DNA of 36,283 nt, from positions 1 to 36,283 of the forward strand of contig CAZUGQ010000025.1 of the NCBI GenBank assembly GCA_964620125.1, given 5' to 3'. Position numbers and translations under genes: made by a program. Under the pieces are notes generated by a model, which saw nothing but the letters and a program-made list of their open reading frames with translations, searched no databases and was not told the origin of the DNA. Positions 17,022 through 25,455 of this stretch are shown one piece after another; the first letter of the stretch is position 1; each line of letters starts with the position of its first letter. This DNA comes from OLB6 sp964620125 (GTDB lineage: Bacteria; Bacteroidota; Ignavibacteria; Kapaibacteriales; Kapaibacteriaceae).

Positions 17022-17661
17022 ATGGAATGTAAGGGCGCAAGTCAGCACAAATTCCAATCGGGCAGGGGACCTGGCAGTTCGGCGGTGAGGGCTGGTTTTC
17101 ACAATCCCAGTATACTCTGGGTTCAAGATTTTCGCAATCATCAGTGTTCTGGCTGATGCATGCTGCACATGTTTGCTCGCACTTTGTAGTACCGCATGGC
17201 ATTACTTCAGTTACAGTCTTCCATGTTTCTGTGCCTCCGGGTCCAGGAACCAAAATCTGGTAAGTGATTCTAGTTGCACAGGTTGCAACCACAGTTTTCA
17301 CCGACCAAGTGGTGTAGGTTGGGCACGGCTCCAGATCCATACCACCAGTGATGAGATTGATATGTCGAACCAGAACAATCTCAAATCCGCGATGAATGAT
17401 GTCCTTAAGCGTATTCTCAGGAAAAAACTGATCGAACTGCCAAGGGCAATCTGGATCAGCGAAAGCGCCTTGAAATACAATTTCTCCGGCCTTTATGCAG
17501 GCTTTGAAGGTTACCGTGCAGCAGATTCCTTGATACCTGAACCTAAACTGTTCGGTGACCGAAGTGTAGTCCGGATCACATTGTGCTTGTGCGTGGATGG
17601 TCGGCGTGAGGATAGTTGTAGTAGCAAAGAGCGACACCACAACAGCTACCACGAACGCCAT
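17020..17661 (-). CDS. Cys-rich secreted protein of unknown function
   Basis: 213 residues with a hydrophobic N-terminal export signal (AFVVAVVVSLFATTTILTP, cleavage near HAQAQ). It has no positive charge at the start, which is unusual; no better ATG/GTG/TTG exists upstream in frame. The mature protein has 16 cysteines (first CDP, paired ICC, then KACI, DCPW, PCPT, TCAT, PCGT, KCEQTCAACISQ, DCEN, WDCEN, NCQVPCPIGIC), likely forming disulfides outside the cytoplasm. The even count fits that. I do not recognise the family. It precedes the propeller/T9SS gene, and a broken copy sits before the second propeller gene, so the two proteins likely work together at the surface. Confidence 0.75.
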   Translation of the reverse strand: MAFVVAVVVSLFATTTILTPTIHAQAQCDPDYTSVTEQFRFRYQGICCTVTFKACIKAGEIVFQGAFADPDCPWQFDQFFPENTLKDIIHRGFEIVLVRHINLITGGMDLEPCPTYTTWSVKTVVATCATRITYQILVPGPGGTETWKTVTEVMPCGTTKCEQTCAACISQNTDDCENLEPRVYWDCENQPSPPNCQVPCPIGICADLRPYIP

Positions 17662-17837
17662 ACTCTGTCCGCAAGAACTACTTGCTTTAGCTTCTGTACC
17701 AACATTGTACTCTCCGAATAGATTGTAAAAAAATCTCCGACTCAGGCCTGATTCGTACTGAAATTTACGTATAGGGGGGGGCCACTACGCAAGTAAAATC
17801 TGCATCCGGTATGTTAATTCTCTGCAAACAACCACCC
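17662..17837. other. Intergenic region upstream of Cys-rich gene
   Basis: No gene seen. It should hold the promoter of the minus-strand secreted module. Minus-strand TTTG around 17823-17826 has no good TAnnTTTG 19 nt on. An eight-G run lies at 17774-17781 outside coding sequence. Confidence 0.5.
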
Positions 17838-17873
17838 CTCTAGCCCCTCCAGCCCCTCCAGCCCCTCTAGTCC
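17838..17873 (+). repeat. Tandem 9-mer repeat CTCYAGCCC overlapping the regulator stop codon
   Basis: Four copies of CTC(T/C)AGCCC, the last with one change, run through the stop codon (17867-17869) of the NtrC-type regulator. Together with the CTAGCACA arrays it is another short, CTAG-containing tandem repeat at a gene border. Confidence 0.8.
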
Positions 17874-19321
17874 CTCATCCGGAAACCCTGCACATCTATC
17901 CCATACTTCCTGATCTTATTGTGCAGTGTTTCGCGGCTCACTCCCAGAATAGCGGCGGCCTTGCTCACGTTGCCATTAGTCTTCTCTAAGGTCTTTTCCA
18001 CCTTGAGCTGGTCCATGCGCGCAAGATCGTCCTTCAGCGAAAGGTCGCTGGAAAGGGTTTCCACTTCCTGCCTTCGTGGTGGGGCACTCGTGGTTTGTTG
18101 ATGACTGTTTCCGTTACCAACACCAACGGCCGCGGGGGCAGCAGCACTCGGAGCACGCGAAAGTATGCGGTGCAGATCTGCAATCTCAAGCTGACTTGTA
18201 GTAAGCGTCTGCAATGCAACACGCAACACGCTTGCCAACTCCCGAACGTTACCAGGCCATGTGTACTCTATCAGATAGTCCATGGCAGCTGGCGCGATGG
18301 TTTTCCCATCCTCCATCTCTCTGTTATGTTTCGCTAGGTAATATTCAACGATGAGTGGAATGTCTTCCGAACGTTCGCGCAACGAAGGGATGTAGATTTC
18401 ACATTCGCGCAGCCGATGGTATAACTGATCACGGAAACGTCCTTCCGTCATGGCGGTTACCAGATCCCGATCCGTGGCGCTCACAAACCGGATGTCTACC
18501 TCTTCCGTTTCCACACTGCCCACACGCCGAACGGCTTTTTGCTCGAGTGGCAACAGCAGGTTTGCCTGAAGGTTCATGGGCATGTCGCCGATCTCGTCAA
18601 AGAACAACGTGCCCTTGTGGGCTTGATGGAACAGACCGCGCTTGTTTTCCATTGCGCCTGAGAAAGCCCCCTTCACATGACCAAACAGCTCGCTTTGAAA
18701 GAGGTCGCGCGGGATGTTCGGAATGTCGACGGTGATAAAGGGATGTTTGGCACGTCGGCTTACGGCATGAAGAGCCTGCGCTACGAGTTTCTTTCCCGTT
18801 CCAGTTTCACCGGTGATGAGCACATTCAAGCCGGTGCGTCCGTATCGAAGCACTTTGTCGGCCACATCCATCATCATTGCACTGCGGCCAATGATGCCAT
18901 GTGCTTCCATCACCTTGCGTAGCTCGTCGTTGGAACGGTCGTTAGTAACACGCTCCATGGCACTTACCAGGATGCCTACAAGCCGCTCGTTGGAAAGTGT
19001 TGACTTGTCGATGAAGTTGATAGCCCCAAGCTTGGTTGCCTTTACGGCTGTCTCGATGGTGCCCTTCCCTGAAATCATGATTACCGGTATGGAAGGGTAG
19101 TGCCGAATGCTGTGTTCAAGCACATCCAAGCCGGTAAGAGCGCTTTCGCTTCCAAACTCTATATCCAACAGCATCAGGCTCACGCTGGTGTGTTCCGATT
19201 CCAGCTTTGCAAATGCCGCCTCCGGACTGTAACAGGCCTCGGGCGTCCATCCCTGCATGCGCACTACATCGGCAAGTGTGCTGCAGAAATCGCGATTATC
19301 GTCAACAATCAGGATGTTCAT
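17867..19321 (-). CDS. NtrC-type sigma-54-dependent response regulator
   Basis: 484 residues from ATG 19321 (MNILIVDDN); an in-frame TTG at 19372 adds 17 residues. Three parts are visible. The receiver has Asp7/8, phospho-Asp53 (LLDIEF) and Lys106 (FIDKS). The AAA+ sigma-54 activator domain has Walker A GETGTGKK at 171-178, Walker B GTLFFDEIGD at 237-246 and the sigma-54 contact loop at 218-223, which reads GAFSGA rather than GAFTGA. The C-terminus is a Fis-type HTH (TNGNVSKAAAILGVSRETLHNKIRKYGI). It should activate sigma-54 promoters on phosphorylation; the cognate kinase is not in the window. It is last of the minus-strand run after gltX and a lipoprotein. The octamer AGCCCCCT lies just before the ATG. 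Confidence 0.93.
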   Translation of the reverse strand: MNILIVDDNRDFCSTLADVVRMQGWTPEACYSPEAAFAKLESEHTSVSLMLLDIEFGSESALTGLDVLEHSIRHYPSIPVIMISGKGTIETAVKATKLGAINFIDKSTLSNERLVGILVSAMERVTNDRSNDELRKVMEAHGIIGRSAMMMDVADKVLRYGRTGLNVLITGETGTGKKLVAQALHAVSRRAKHPFITVDIPNIPRDLFQSELFGHVKGAFSGAMENKRGLFHQAHKGTLFFDEIGDMPMNLQANLLLPLEQKAVRRVGSVETEEVDIRFVSATDRDLVTAMTEGRFRDQLYHRLRECEIYIPSLRERSEDIPLIVEYYLAKHNREMEDGKTIAPAAMDYLIEYTWPGNVRELASVLRVALQTLTTSQLEIADLHRILSRAPSAAAPAAVGVGNGNSHQQTTSAPPRRQEVETLSSDLSLKDDLARMDQLKVEKTLEKTNGNVSKAAAILGVSRETLHNKIRKYGIDVQGFRMRD

Positions 19322-19375
19322 GGAGGTAGGGGGCTTTGGCAGACGTTTGGACTCGATGTTCGGTTCCAACAACGA

Positions 19376-19891
19376 CTACTCTTGCTGCACACGTGCCATC
19401 AGTGAGTCGTACAGTGCGCGCATGTCCCGACTCTGGAACGTGGTAAGGTCAGGATTCCAGACGGCTCGTAAAAATACGCTTGCTGGTGCATTCACGTATT
19501 CCACGAATCGTGCTCGTACGCCTGGACTATGAAGGGCCTGAACCTTCACAAAGGTGCGAGTAACCTGCTCTGTGATTTCACAATACTGCTCGTGCCCTAG
19601 TGCCCGCAACTCTGCTCGAGTTGTGTCTGTGCCTACGATGGAAAGCTGCTCTACCAACCCTGTGGCAAGCATCTCGTACTGCACGGCTGTTTGCGCACTG
19701 TCGTCGCGTGTTCCCCATCGCACAACAAGTGCCTTCTGATTCTCTTTGATGCATGGTGCATACGAGAGGTGCTTGGTGCCAGGACAACCAGCAACCAGGA
19801 AGGAACACAGAACTGCGAGAAGCCAACACTTCGAGCGAATGGTGCGGATTACCTCAGCCGTGATCATCGTAGCGTTGCCATCAGAAGGCAT
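19376..19891 (-). CDS. Small lipoprotein of unknown function
   Basis: 171 residues from ATG 19891, which overlaps the gltX stop as TGATG; ATG 19867 (MITAEVIRTI) is an alternative that gives a more ordinary signal peptide. A hydrophobic segment CWLLAVLCSFLVAGC ends in a lipobox (LVAGC), so it is a lipoprotein. The rest (charged, helix-like, with KENQKALVVRWGTRDD and VTRTFVKVQ) is not recognised. Overlap with gltX suggests translational coupling. It lies 54 nt before the ATG of the NtrC-type regulator gene. Confidence 0.65.
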   Translation of the reverse strand: MPSDGNATMITAEVIRTIRSKCWLLAVLCSFLVAGCPGTKHLSYAPCIKENQKALVVRWGTRDDSAQTAVQYEMLATGLVEQLSIVGTDTTRAELRALGHEQYCEITEQVTRTFVKVQALHSPGVRARFVEYVNAPASVFLRAVWNPDLTTFQSRDMRALYDSLMARVQQE

Positions 19892-21336
19892 CAAACAAGA
19901 AACTCCTGCAGTCGAGCCTGCGTGCGGTTTACACCCAAGAGCTTGAGCGTGTCGAACAACTCTGCACCCACCTCTCGATGCGTAACGATCAGGCGTAGTG
20001 GTTTCATGACCTTGCCCATTGTAAGACCTGCAGCCGCTGCCGAGGTATTGATCAGTGACTTGAATGCTTCTGCATCTTCGAGTGTGGCCGCATTGAGTCC
20101 TAGTGAAATGCCACGGATAGCCTGCACCAGGGCTGAGTCATTCTTGAGCGATTCCCAAGCCCCCTGATCAATATCGGCTAAATCATCGGAGAAGAGGTAG
20201 TCTCCAAAGTCTGCAAGGTCTGCGAGGAAGTGTACACGGTGCCGCAACAAGGCGATGACGGCGGCAACATAATCCACGTCAGTATAGGTGTAGTTGCGTT
20301 GATCAAGAACGGGCTTGAGCTGAAGTGCTAGTTCATGCGGATCCCGCAATACCAGATACTGCGAATTCATCCACTGCAGCTTCTGGTAGTCGAAGATGGC
20401 ACCACTCTTGCTCACGCGATCAAGTGAGAACGACTCAATGAGTTCGGCCATGGAAAACAGTTCCTGTTCCGTACCGGGATTCCAGCCACACAGTGCAACG
20501 TAATTCACCAATGCTTCGGGGAAGTACCCGCTATTGCGAAACTCTTGCACCATGACGGAACCAAAGCGTTTGCTGAGTTTCTTCCGCTCCTTGTCGAGCA
20601 TCAGCGGAACATGAGCAAACGTGGGCATCTCCCACCCAAAAGCTTTGTACAGAAGAACGTGCTTGGGTGTGGAAGGCAGCCACTCTTCGGCGCGAATCAC
20701 GTGGGTGATCTGCATCAGATGATCGTCCACCACGTTAGCAAGGTGATAGGTTGGGAAACCGTCACTCTTGAGGAGTACCTGGTCATCAATCTCTCTGCCA
20801 TTCACAACCATGTCGCCACGAATCTCATCATGGAACCGAACTTCTTCGTGGAGCGGCACATGGAGGCGAACAACATGTTCGGCGTGTGCATCAAGAAGTC
20901 GTTGCGTTTCCGAGGTACCAAGCGTGTACTGATTGCGCATGCTGGAACGATCGTACCGGGGAGCCACACCAGCATTCTGCTGACGTTGCCGCATGGCATC
21001 GAGCTCCTCGGCGGTGTCGAATGCGTAATACGCCTTTCCACTGTCAATGAGCTGCTGTGCGTAGGTGGCATACAGGTGAAATCGTTCGCTTTGAACGTAC
21101 GGTCCGTACGGGCCTGGTTTGTGAGGTCCTTCGTCGAACTCAACGCCAGCCCATGCCAAGGAGGAGATCTGCTCTTCGATGGCACCCTGCACAAGCCGCG
21201 TGCGATCCGTGTCCTCTACGCGCAGCACACACACACCCCCGTGATGGCGGGCAAACAGGAAGTTGTACAAAGCCGTCCGCAAGGAGCCAACGTGCAGGAA
21301 TCCGGTGGGCGATGGAGCAAATCGAACTCGTACCAT
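19891..21336 (-). CDS. gltX: Glutamyl-tRNA synthetase
   Basis: 481 residues, normal length. Charges tRNA-Glu. The class I signature HIGH is HVGS at residues 15-18 in FAPSPTGFLHVGSLRTALYNFLFAR, and KMSKS is KLSKR at about 253-257 (DKERKKLSKRFGS). The N-terminal APSPTG motif and the RVEDTDRTR stretch are diagnostic for the GluRS/GlnRS family and place it as GluRS. The octamer AGGGGGCT occurs near the C-terminus. It follows queD after 39 nt and overlaps the next lipoprotein gene. Whether it is discriminating for tRNA-Gln cannot be told here. Confidence 0.96.
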   Translation of the reverse strand: MVRVRFAPSPTGFLHVGSLRTALYNFLFARHHGGVCVLRVEDTDRTRLVQGAIEEQISSLAWAGVEFDEGPHKPGPYGPYVQSERFHLYATYAQQLIDSGKAYYAFDTAEELDAMRQRQQNAGVAPRYDRSSMRNQYTLGTSETQRLLDAHAEHVVRLHVPLHEEVRFHDEIRGDMVVNGREIDDQVLLKSDGFPTYHLANVVDDHLMQITHVIRAEEWLPSTPKHVLLYKAFGWEMPTFAHVPLMLDKERKKLSKRFGSVMVQEFRNSGYFPEALVNYVALCGWNPGTEQELFSMAELIESFSLDRVSKSGAIFDYQKLQWMNSQYLVLRDPHELALQLKPVLDQRNYTYTDVDYVAAVIALLRHRVHFLADLADFGDYLFSDDLADIDQGAWESLKNDSALVQAIRGISLGLNAATLEDAEAFKSLINTSAAAAGLTMGKVMKPLRLIVTHREVGAELFDTLKLLGVNRTQARLQEFLV

Positions 21337-21375
21337 GGTATTGTCGTTGATGAGAAGGCTGCCGCAATCCGGATG

Positions 21376-21798
21376 TTAAAACACGTGTCGGATGTGAGCG
21401 GATGTGCGCTCGGTTTCGTGAATGGTAACGGCGATGGAATGGATGGAATGTGTGTTCGGCAGCCTGCCAAGAATTCCCTCCAGGAAATACACAGCAAGAT
21501 TCTCAGCCGTGGTTGGCGCGTGCATGACAACGGTTTTCAGACGGTGGGTCGTGAGGAATTCCAGTACGGCTTCGTCGGCACTGTCCACAATGAAACAGTG
21601 GTCAAGCTGGTCGATCAGCGGACGCACCAGGGCACTTACGTCGAAGTAATCCATCACCATGCCGGAGGCATCTGGCTCGCCGGTGAGGAAGACCTCGGCA
21701 GTGTAGCTATGGCCATGCAGGTTCCTACAAAGGCCTTCGTGCATGGGCAAACGGTGACCCATTTCCCAGCGGAAACGTTTGGAGATCGTGGTGAGCAT
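21376..21798 (-). CDS. queD: 6-carboxytetrahydropterin synthase
   Basis: 140 residues. Converts dihydroneopterin triphosphate to 6-carboxy-tetrahydropterin, the first step towards queuosine after GTP cyclohydrolase. Zinc ligands are His15 (MGHRL), His28 and His30 (NLHGHSY); Cys24 lies in the catalytic CxxxHxH pattern. The PTTAEN motif (pterin-binding) and LDHC (His67) are also intact. The start lies 2 nt after the queF stop, so the pair is co-translated. A PTPS-type role in other pteridine routes is possible, but the adjoining queF and nearby queA favour queuosine. Confidence 0.93.
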   Translation of the reverse strand: MLTTISKRFRWEMGHRLPMHEGLCRNLHGHSYTAEVFLTGEPDASGMVMDYFDVSALVRPLIDQLDHCFIVDSADEAVLEFLTTHRLKTVVMHAPTTAENLAVYFLEGILGRLPNTHSIHSIAVTIHETERTSAHIRHVF

Positions 21799-21800
21799 GA

Positions 21801-22139
21801 TCAGCGCTTGATGTATTCAACGGAGATGATGCTATGTATGCCACCACGTGTTGTCCACTCGGAGGTAACCTTCATCCATCGTGGCGCACAGGCAGCAACC
21901 AGATCGTCCAGTATCCGGTTGGTCACCGCTTCATAGAAGATGCCTTGGTTCCGGAAGTCCAGGTAGTAATACTTCAGGGACTTCAGTTCCACGCATACCT
22001 GATCCGGACGGTATTCAACCGTGATGGTCCCAAAGTCCGGCAAGCCGGTCTTGGGACACATCGAGGTGAATTCCGGATTTACGTGTGTAATCAGGTAGTC
22101 TCGTTCCGGGTTCGGGTTCGGAAACGTTTCAAGCTTCAT
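21801..22139 (-). CDS. queF: NADPH-dependent 7-cyano-7-deazaguanine reductase (QueF, single-domain)
   Basis: 112 residues, the short (type I) form. Reduces preQ0 to preQ1, a four-electron nitrile reduction. The nucleophile Cys28 lies in NPEFTSMCPKTGLPDFG with the proton-relay Asp35, and the QueF motif with Glu51 follows (ELKSLKYYYLDFRNQGIFYE). Folds in this T-fold superfamily act as multimers, fitting the short length. It starts 18 nt after the sppA stop and is followed by queD. queE, queC and tgt are not in this window. The short upstream spacer has no room for a preQ1 riboswitch. Confidence 0.95.
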   Translation of the reverse strand: MKLETFPNPNPERDYLITHVNPEFTSMCPKTGLPDFGTITVEYRPDQVCVELKSLKYYYLDFRNQGIFYEAVTNRILDDLVAACAPRWMKVTSEWTTRGGIHSIISVEYIKR

Positions 22140-22157
22140 GCGCGAAGTTACTGATCC

Positions 22158-24104
22158 TTACTCGTCCGAAACGAGGAATGGCATCATCGTCATGGTACGT
22201 TCGGTAGTGCTGATGTTGGCCATGGCTGCTGCATGCCGGAACTGACGGCGTGTTCCCGCAGGCATGGCTTTCCAGAATTCTTCTACCGGCATTCCGGGTG
22301 CAACAGCCTTCTGGAGCAAAGTAGTTAGTGTGGTGTTGCTGCGCGAGTTGGTTGACTCGTCGTCTTCATTTTCATCGTCAAGCTTCAGCATCTTCAGGAT
22401 AATGTCTATCGGGTCGAGCTTCTCTGGGTACGTGTACACGTTCACCTTCTTGTTTGGATCTGCACCGATGCGCTTCTTTACAAGCCGAAGTGCATCGTTG
22501 AAACCACCATTCACATCAACCAATCCATTCTGCAGTGCTGCCGCACCCGTCCAAACTCTGCCCTTGGCAAGGGCACGAGTACTTTCAAAGTCTTTCTTGC
22601 GTGCATCCGCCACCTTCTGCACAAAACGCTTGTAGATGCCAGCACCAAAGTTGTGCAGTACTGCCTTGTCTGCATCGCTGAACTTGAGAGACCCATTCAT
22701 GAAATGTGATGAAGTACCGGCCGAGATGGTATCAACCGTGATACCAATCTTACCAAGCGTCCCGGAGATGTTCGGGATTGCCATGATCACTCCAATCGAG
22801 CCCGTTACGGTTGTTGGGTGAGCGATGATTGTATCGCAAGCCATGGCGATGTAGTAGCCACCCGATGCAGCAACGTCACTCATAGAAGCATAGATTGGCT
22901 TCTTCTTGCGAATCTCCTTGATAGCCGTCCAGATTTCGTCTGATGCGAGTGCAGAGCCCCCTGGACTATCGATACGCAGAAGGATAGCCTCAACCTTGTC
23001 GTTTTCCGCGGCCTTGCGCAGGTTTTTGATAAGAGTGCGTGAGTAGATGCCTTCAACGTCGCCACCGGCAGAACCGGAAGAGATTGCACCGGTAGCATAC
23101 ACGATGGCAATGGCATGCTCCTTGTCCACAGTGGCCTCGTCGTCGTCCCGTTCCCGATCTATATAGCTATCAATGCTGGTTGTTGCCAGCTTGGGATGCT
23201 CCGACGTATCGGATGGATTGAGCTTCCGAGCCAACCGTTCCTTGAGATCGTCTTCGTGTGCAAAGCCATCAATGAGGCCAACGGCCAGGGCAGTGTCGGG
23301 AAGGTAAACACCCTTATCCAGCAGACGGCTTACCGTAGACCGATCCATCTTGCGGCCTTGGGCAACCGCATCAATAAACATCTGCTGCCGGTGTGCGATG
23401 ATTTCGCGGATTTCTTGCTTGGCCGGTTCTGACCATTTTTCACGACTCGGCATCTCGGCCGCAGACTTATATTCTTCGAACTGCTCAACGTACCATTCAA
23501 CGCCAATCTTGTCGCTGAGCTGTTTGAAGAACATTCCGGTAGACCCCATGGCATTAAACTCCAGCACACTTTCGCGCGGCATGAAGATGCTGTCTGCCAC
23601 TGTGGCCAGGTAATAATGTTGCCGTGTGGCACCACTCAAGTAAGCGTAGACGAATTTTCCGGAAGACTTGAAGTCTAGCAGAGCCTCGCGGATCTCCGTG
23701 AGTTTGGTCATGCCCACTTCGCCACCAGAGCGGATCAGGATGCCTTCGATCTTATCGTCGGTCTTTGCATCCCTCAGGGCACCCAGGATGTTTAGCAGGT
23801 CGGTGCCACTTTCATCTCCGCCAAACTTGAAAGGGTTTGGCTGGTCGAACTCTCCCACACCTTGAGAGAGGTTCACCACAAGTACCGTTTTATCCTTGAT
23901 GGGTTTGGCTTCTTTCTTTCCTCCAAACTCGCCCAGACCAGCGAAGATGGTAGCCATCACGGCACCAATGATGACGATGATGATGACGAGCAGACCGCCG
24001 ATTACGGCAAGAGGAATCCACCATCTGGACTTCTTTTTCGGCTGCTGCAATCCTGGTGGTGGAGGTACGGGCGGTAGTGATGATTGGGTAGGGGTATCTT
24101 GCAT
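22158..24104 (-). CDS. sppA: Signal peptide peptidase SppA, long (67-kDa) type
   Basis: 648 residues. Membrane serine protease that degrades cleaved signal peptides. A Pro-rich cytoplasmic tail (1-25) precedes one transmembrane helix (WWIPLAVIGGLLVIIIVIIG). Two homologous halves follow. The catalytic Lys213 lies in EEYKSAAE of the first half, and the nucleophile Ser414 in VAASGGYYIA of the second half, matching E. coli Lys209/Ser409 in spacing. SPGGSALASDE is the conserved oxyanion-region motif. C-terminal 100 residues, rich in charged residues, are less conserved. It is first of the minus-strand run with queF, queD and gltX. The octamer AGCCCCCT overlaps the SPGG motif. Confidence 0.95.
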   Translation of the reverse strand: MQDTPTQSSLPPVPPPPGLQQPKKKSRWWIPLAVIGGLLVIIIVIIGAVMATIFAGLGEFGGKKEAKPIKDKTVLVVNLSQGVGEFDQPNPFKFGGDESGTDLLNILGALRDAKTDDKIEGILIRSGGEVGMTKLTEIREALLDFKSSGKFVYAYLSGATRQHYYLATVADSIFMPRESVLEFNAMGSTGMFFKQLSDKIGVEWYVEQFEEYKSAAEMPSREKWSEPAKQEIREIIAHRQQMFIDAVAQGRKMDRSTVSRLLDKGVYLPDTALAVGLIDGFAHEDDLKERLARKLNPSDTSEHPKLATTSIDSYIDRERDDDEATVDKEHAIAIVYATGAISSGSAGGDVEGIYSRTLIKNLRKAAENDKVEAILLRIDSPGGSALASDEIWTAIKEIRKKKPIYASMSDVAASGGYYIAMACDTIIAHPTTVTGSIGVIMAIPNISGTLGKIGITVDTISAGTSSHFMNGSLKFSDADKAVLHNFGAGIYKRFVQKVADARKKDFESTRALAKGRVWTGAAALQNGLVDVNGGFNDALRLVKKRIGADPNKKVNVYTYPEKLDPIDIILKMLKLDDENEDDESTNSRSNTTLTTLLQKAVAPGMPVEEFWKAMPAGTRRQFRHAAAMANISTTERTMTMMPFLVSDE

Positions 24105-24219
24105 GGTGCTATCTCCAAGTGGTAAAGCAGGCGCCTCGTACGTCGGGAATTAGGTGTTGTTACACGAAGAGTTCGAAAATACAAGCCAAACAAGCAGCGG
24201 ATCGGTACCCGCACTGCGC

Positions 24220-25455
24220 ATGGCCGACTTTACCTACGAGTTGCCTGAGCAGGCGATTGCCCAGCTGCCACTTGCGGAGCGTGATGCGTCGCGCCTGCTA
24301 GTCTGTGATCATGAGCAGGGGGCTTGGGCAGATACCCACATGCGCAACCTGCCCACCGTCCTTGCCAAGGTGAGTAACTCCGTGTGCCTTGTTGTCAATG
24401 ACACACGTGTTGTGCCGGCACGACTCTTTCTGCGCAAACCCACCGGTGGTGCGGTCGAGGTGCTACTTAACGAACCCGTAACGCCAACAGCCGATCCCCA
24501 GGTGGCATTGGCGTTAACCGATGCATCGATATGGCATGCCATGATTGGCGGACGTAATGTTCATGCAGGGATGATGCTCCGCGATTCAGGAGGCACACTC
24601 GATGTGGAGGTGCTGAACCGGCACGGCATGGAAGCAACCATTCGCATTACGCCGCGGAATGGGAACACGCTGGCCTCTGCATTAGAAGCAATTGGCCATG
24701 TACCATTACCACCGTATATCGATCGTGAGGATACTGTTCAGGATCGTGAACGTTATCAGTCTGTGTTTGCCGCACACAACGGAAGTGTAGCTGCGCCAAC
24801 GGCAAGTTTGCACTTCACTCCACACCTCATGGAGCGAATGCAGGCCATTGGTGTAGAAACGGCACGTGTTACCCTGCATGTTGGGATGGGTACGTTTCGG
24901 CCGGTAGACGTAGCAGACGCTCGCAGTCATGCAATGCATCGTGAGCGCATCGAGATTTCAATCACCGATGTGGAACGCATAGCCGATGCTGTTTCTGGCA
25001 AAGCCCCCTACGTGCTTCCAGTGGGAACCACAGCCATGCGCACGCTCGAGAGCCTGTATTGGCTAGGAGCCATGCATCTGAAGGGTATTGCTTCGTTGAA
25101 CAGCGAGCCACGGGTTGTGCCGCAGTTTGTTGCTTACGATCACATGCTGGCCAGCGTGGACGTACCATCTGCGTGGTGGACCATCCATGACTGGATGCAA
25201 GGTTCCGGCTCGCAACGCCTGGTTGCAGAAACCGCATTGATGCTAGCTCCCGGAGCGAGGATTCGGGTAGCCAGCGGACTCATTACGAACTTCCATCAAC
25301 CGGGAAGTACGTTGTTACTGTTGGTTGCCACCTTGCTTGGCCCCCGATGGAAGGAGGTATATGCGCAGGCCATATCCTCTGGCTATCGGTTTCTGAGTTA
25401 TGGCGATGCCATGTTCATCACTCGAACCCACGCTGGTGATACGGCAAGGACCTGA
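24220..25455 (+). CDS. queA: S-adenosylmethionine:tRNA ribosyltransferase-isomerase
   Basis: About 411 residues from ATG 24220 (MADFTYELPEQAIAQLPL); a GTG at 24154 adds 22 unconserved residues. It transfers the ribosyl part of SAM to preQ1 in tRNA, giving epoxyqueuosine. Conserved phrases are visible: ELPEQAIAQLPLAERDASRLLV, RVVPARLF, HVGMGTFRPV, SGLITNFHQPGSTLLLL and YRFLSYGDAMFI at the end. The length is above that of E. coli QueA but usual for Bacteroidota. It is divergent from sppA, about 115 nt away, and near queF/queD on the other strand. It overlaps the convergent ybbR gene by 58 bp. Two octamers lie inside it. Confidence 0.95.
   Translation: MADFTYELPEQAIAQLPLAERDASRLLVCDHEQGAWADTHMRNLPTVLAKVSNSVCLVVNDTRVVPARLFLRKPTGGAVEVLLNEPVTPTADPQVALALTDASIWHAMIGGRNVHAGMMLRDSGGTLDVEVLNRHGMEATIRITPRNGNTLASALEAIGHVPLPPYIDREDTVQDRERYQSVFAAHNGSVAAPTASLHFTPHLMERMQAIGVETARVTLHVGMGTFRPVDVADARSHAMHRERIEISITDVERIADAVSGKAPYVLPVGTTAMRTLESLYWLGAMHLKGIASLNSEPRVVPQFVAYDHMLASVDVPSAWWTIHDWMQGSGSQRLVAETALMLAPGARIRVASGLITNFHQPGSTLLLLVATLLGPRWKEVYAQAISSGYRFLSYGDAMFITRTHAGDTART

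Noticed and set aside
20545..21936. 463-residue open frame on the plus strand opposite gltX and queD
   Set aside because: Antisense to two unmistakable genes on the minus strand; its residues show no family pattern and its length follows from the codon use of gltX/queD.
22140..22157. preQ1 riboswitch upstream of queF
   Set aside because: Only 18 nt lie between sppA and queF; no aptamer can fit there.
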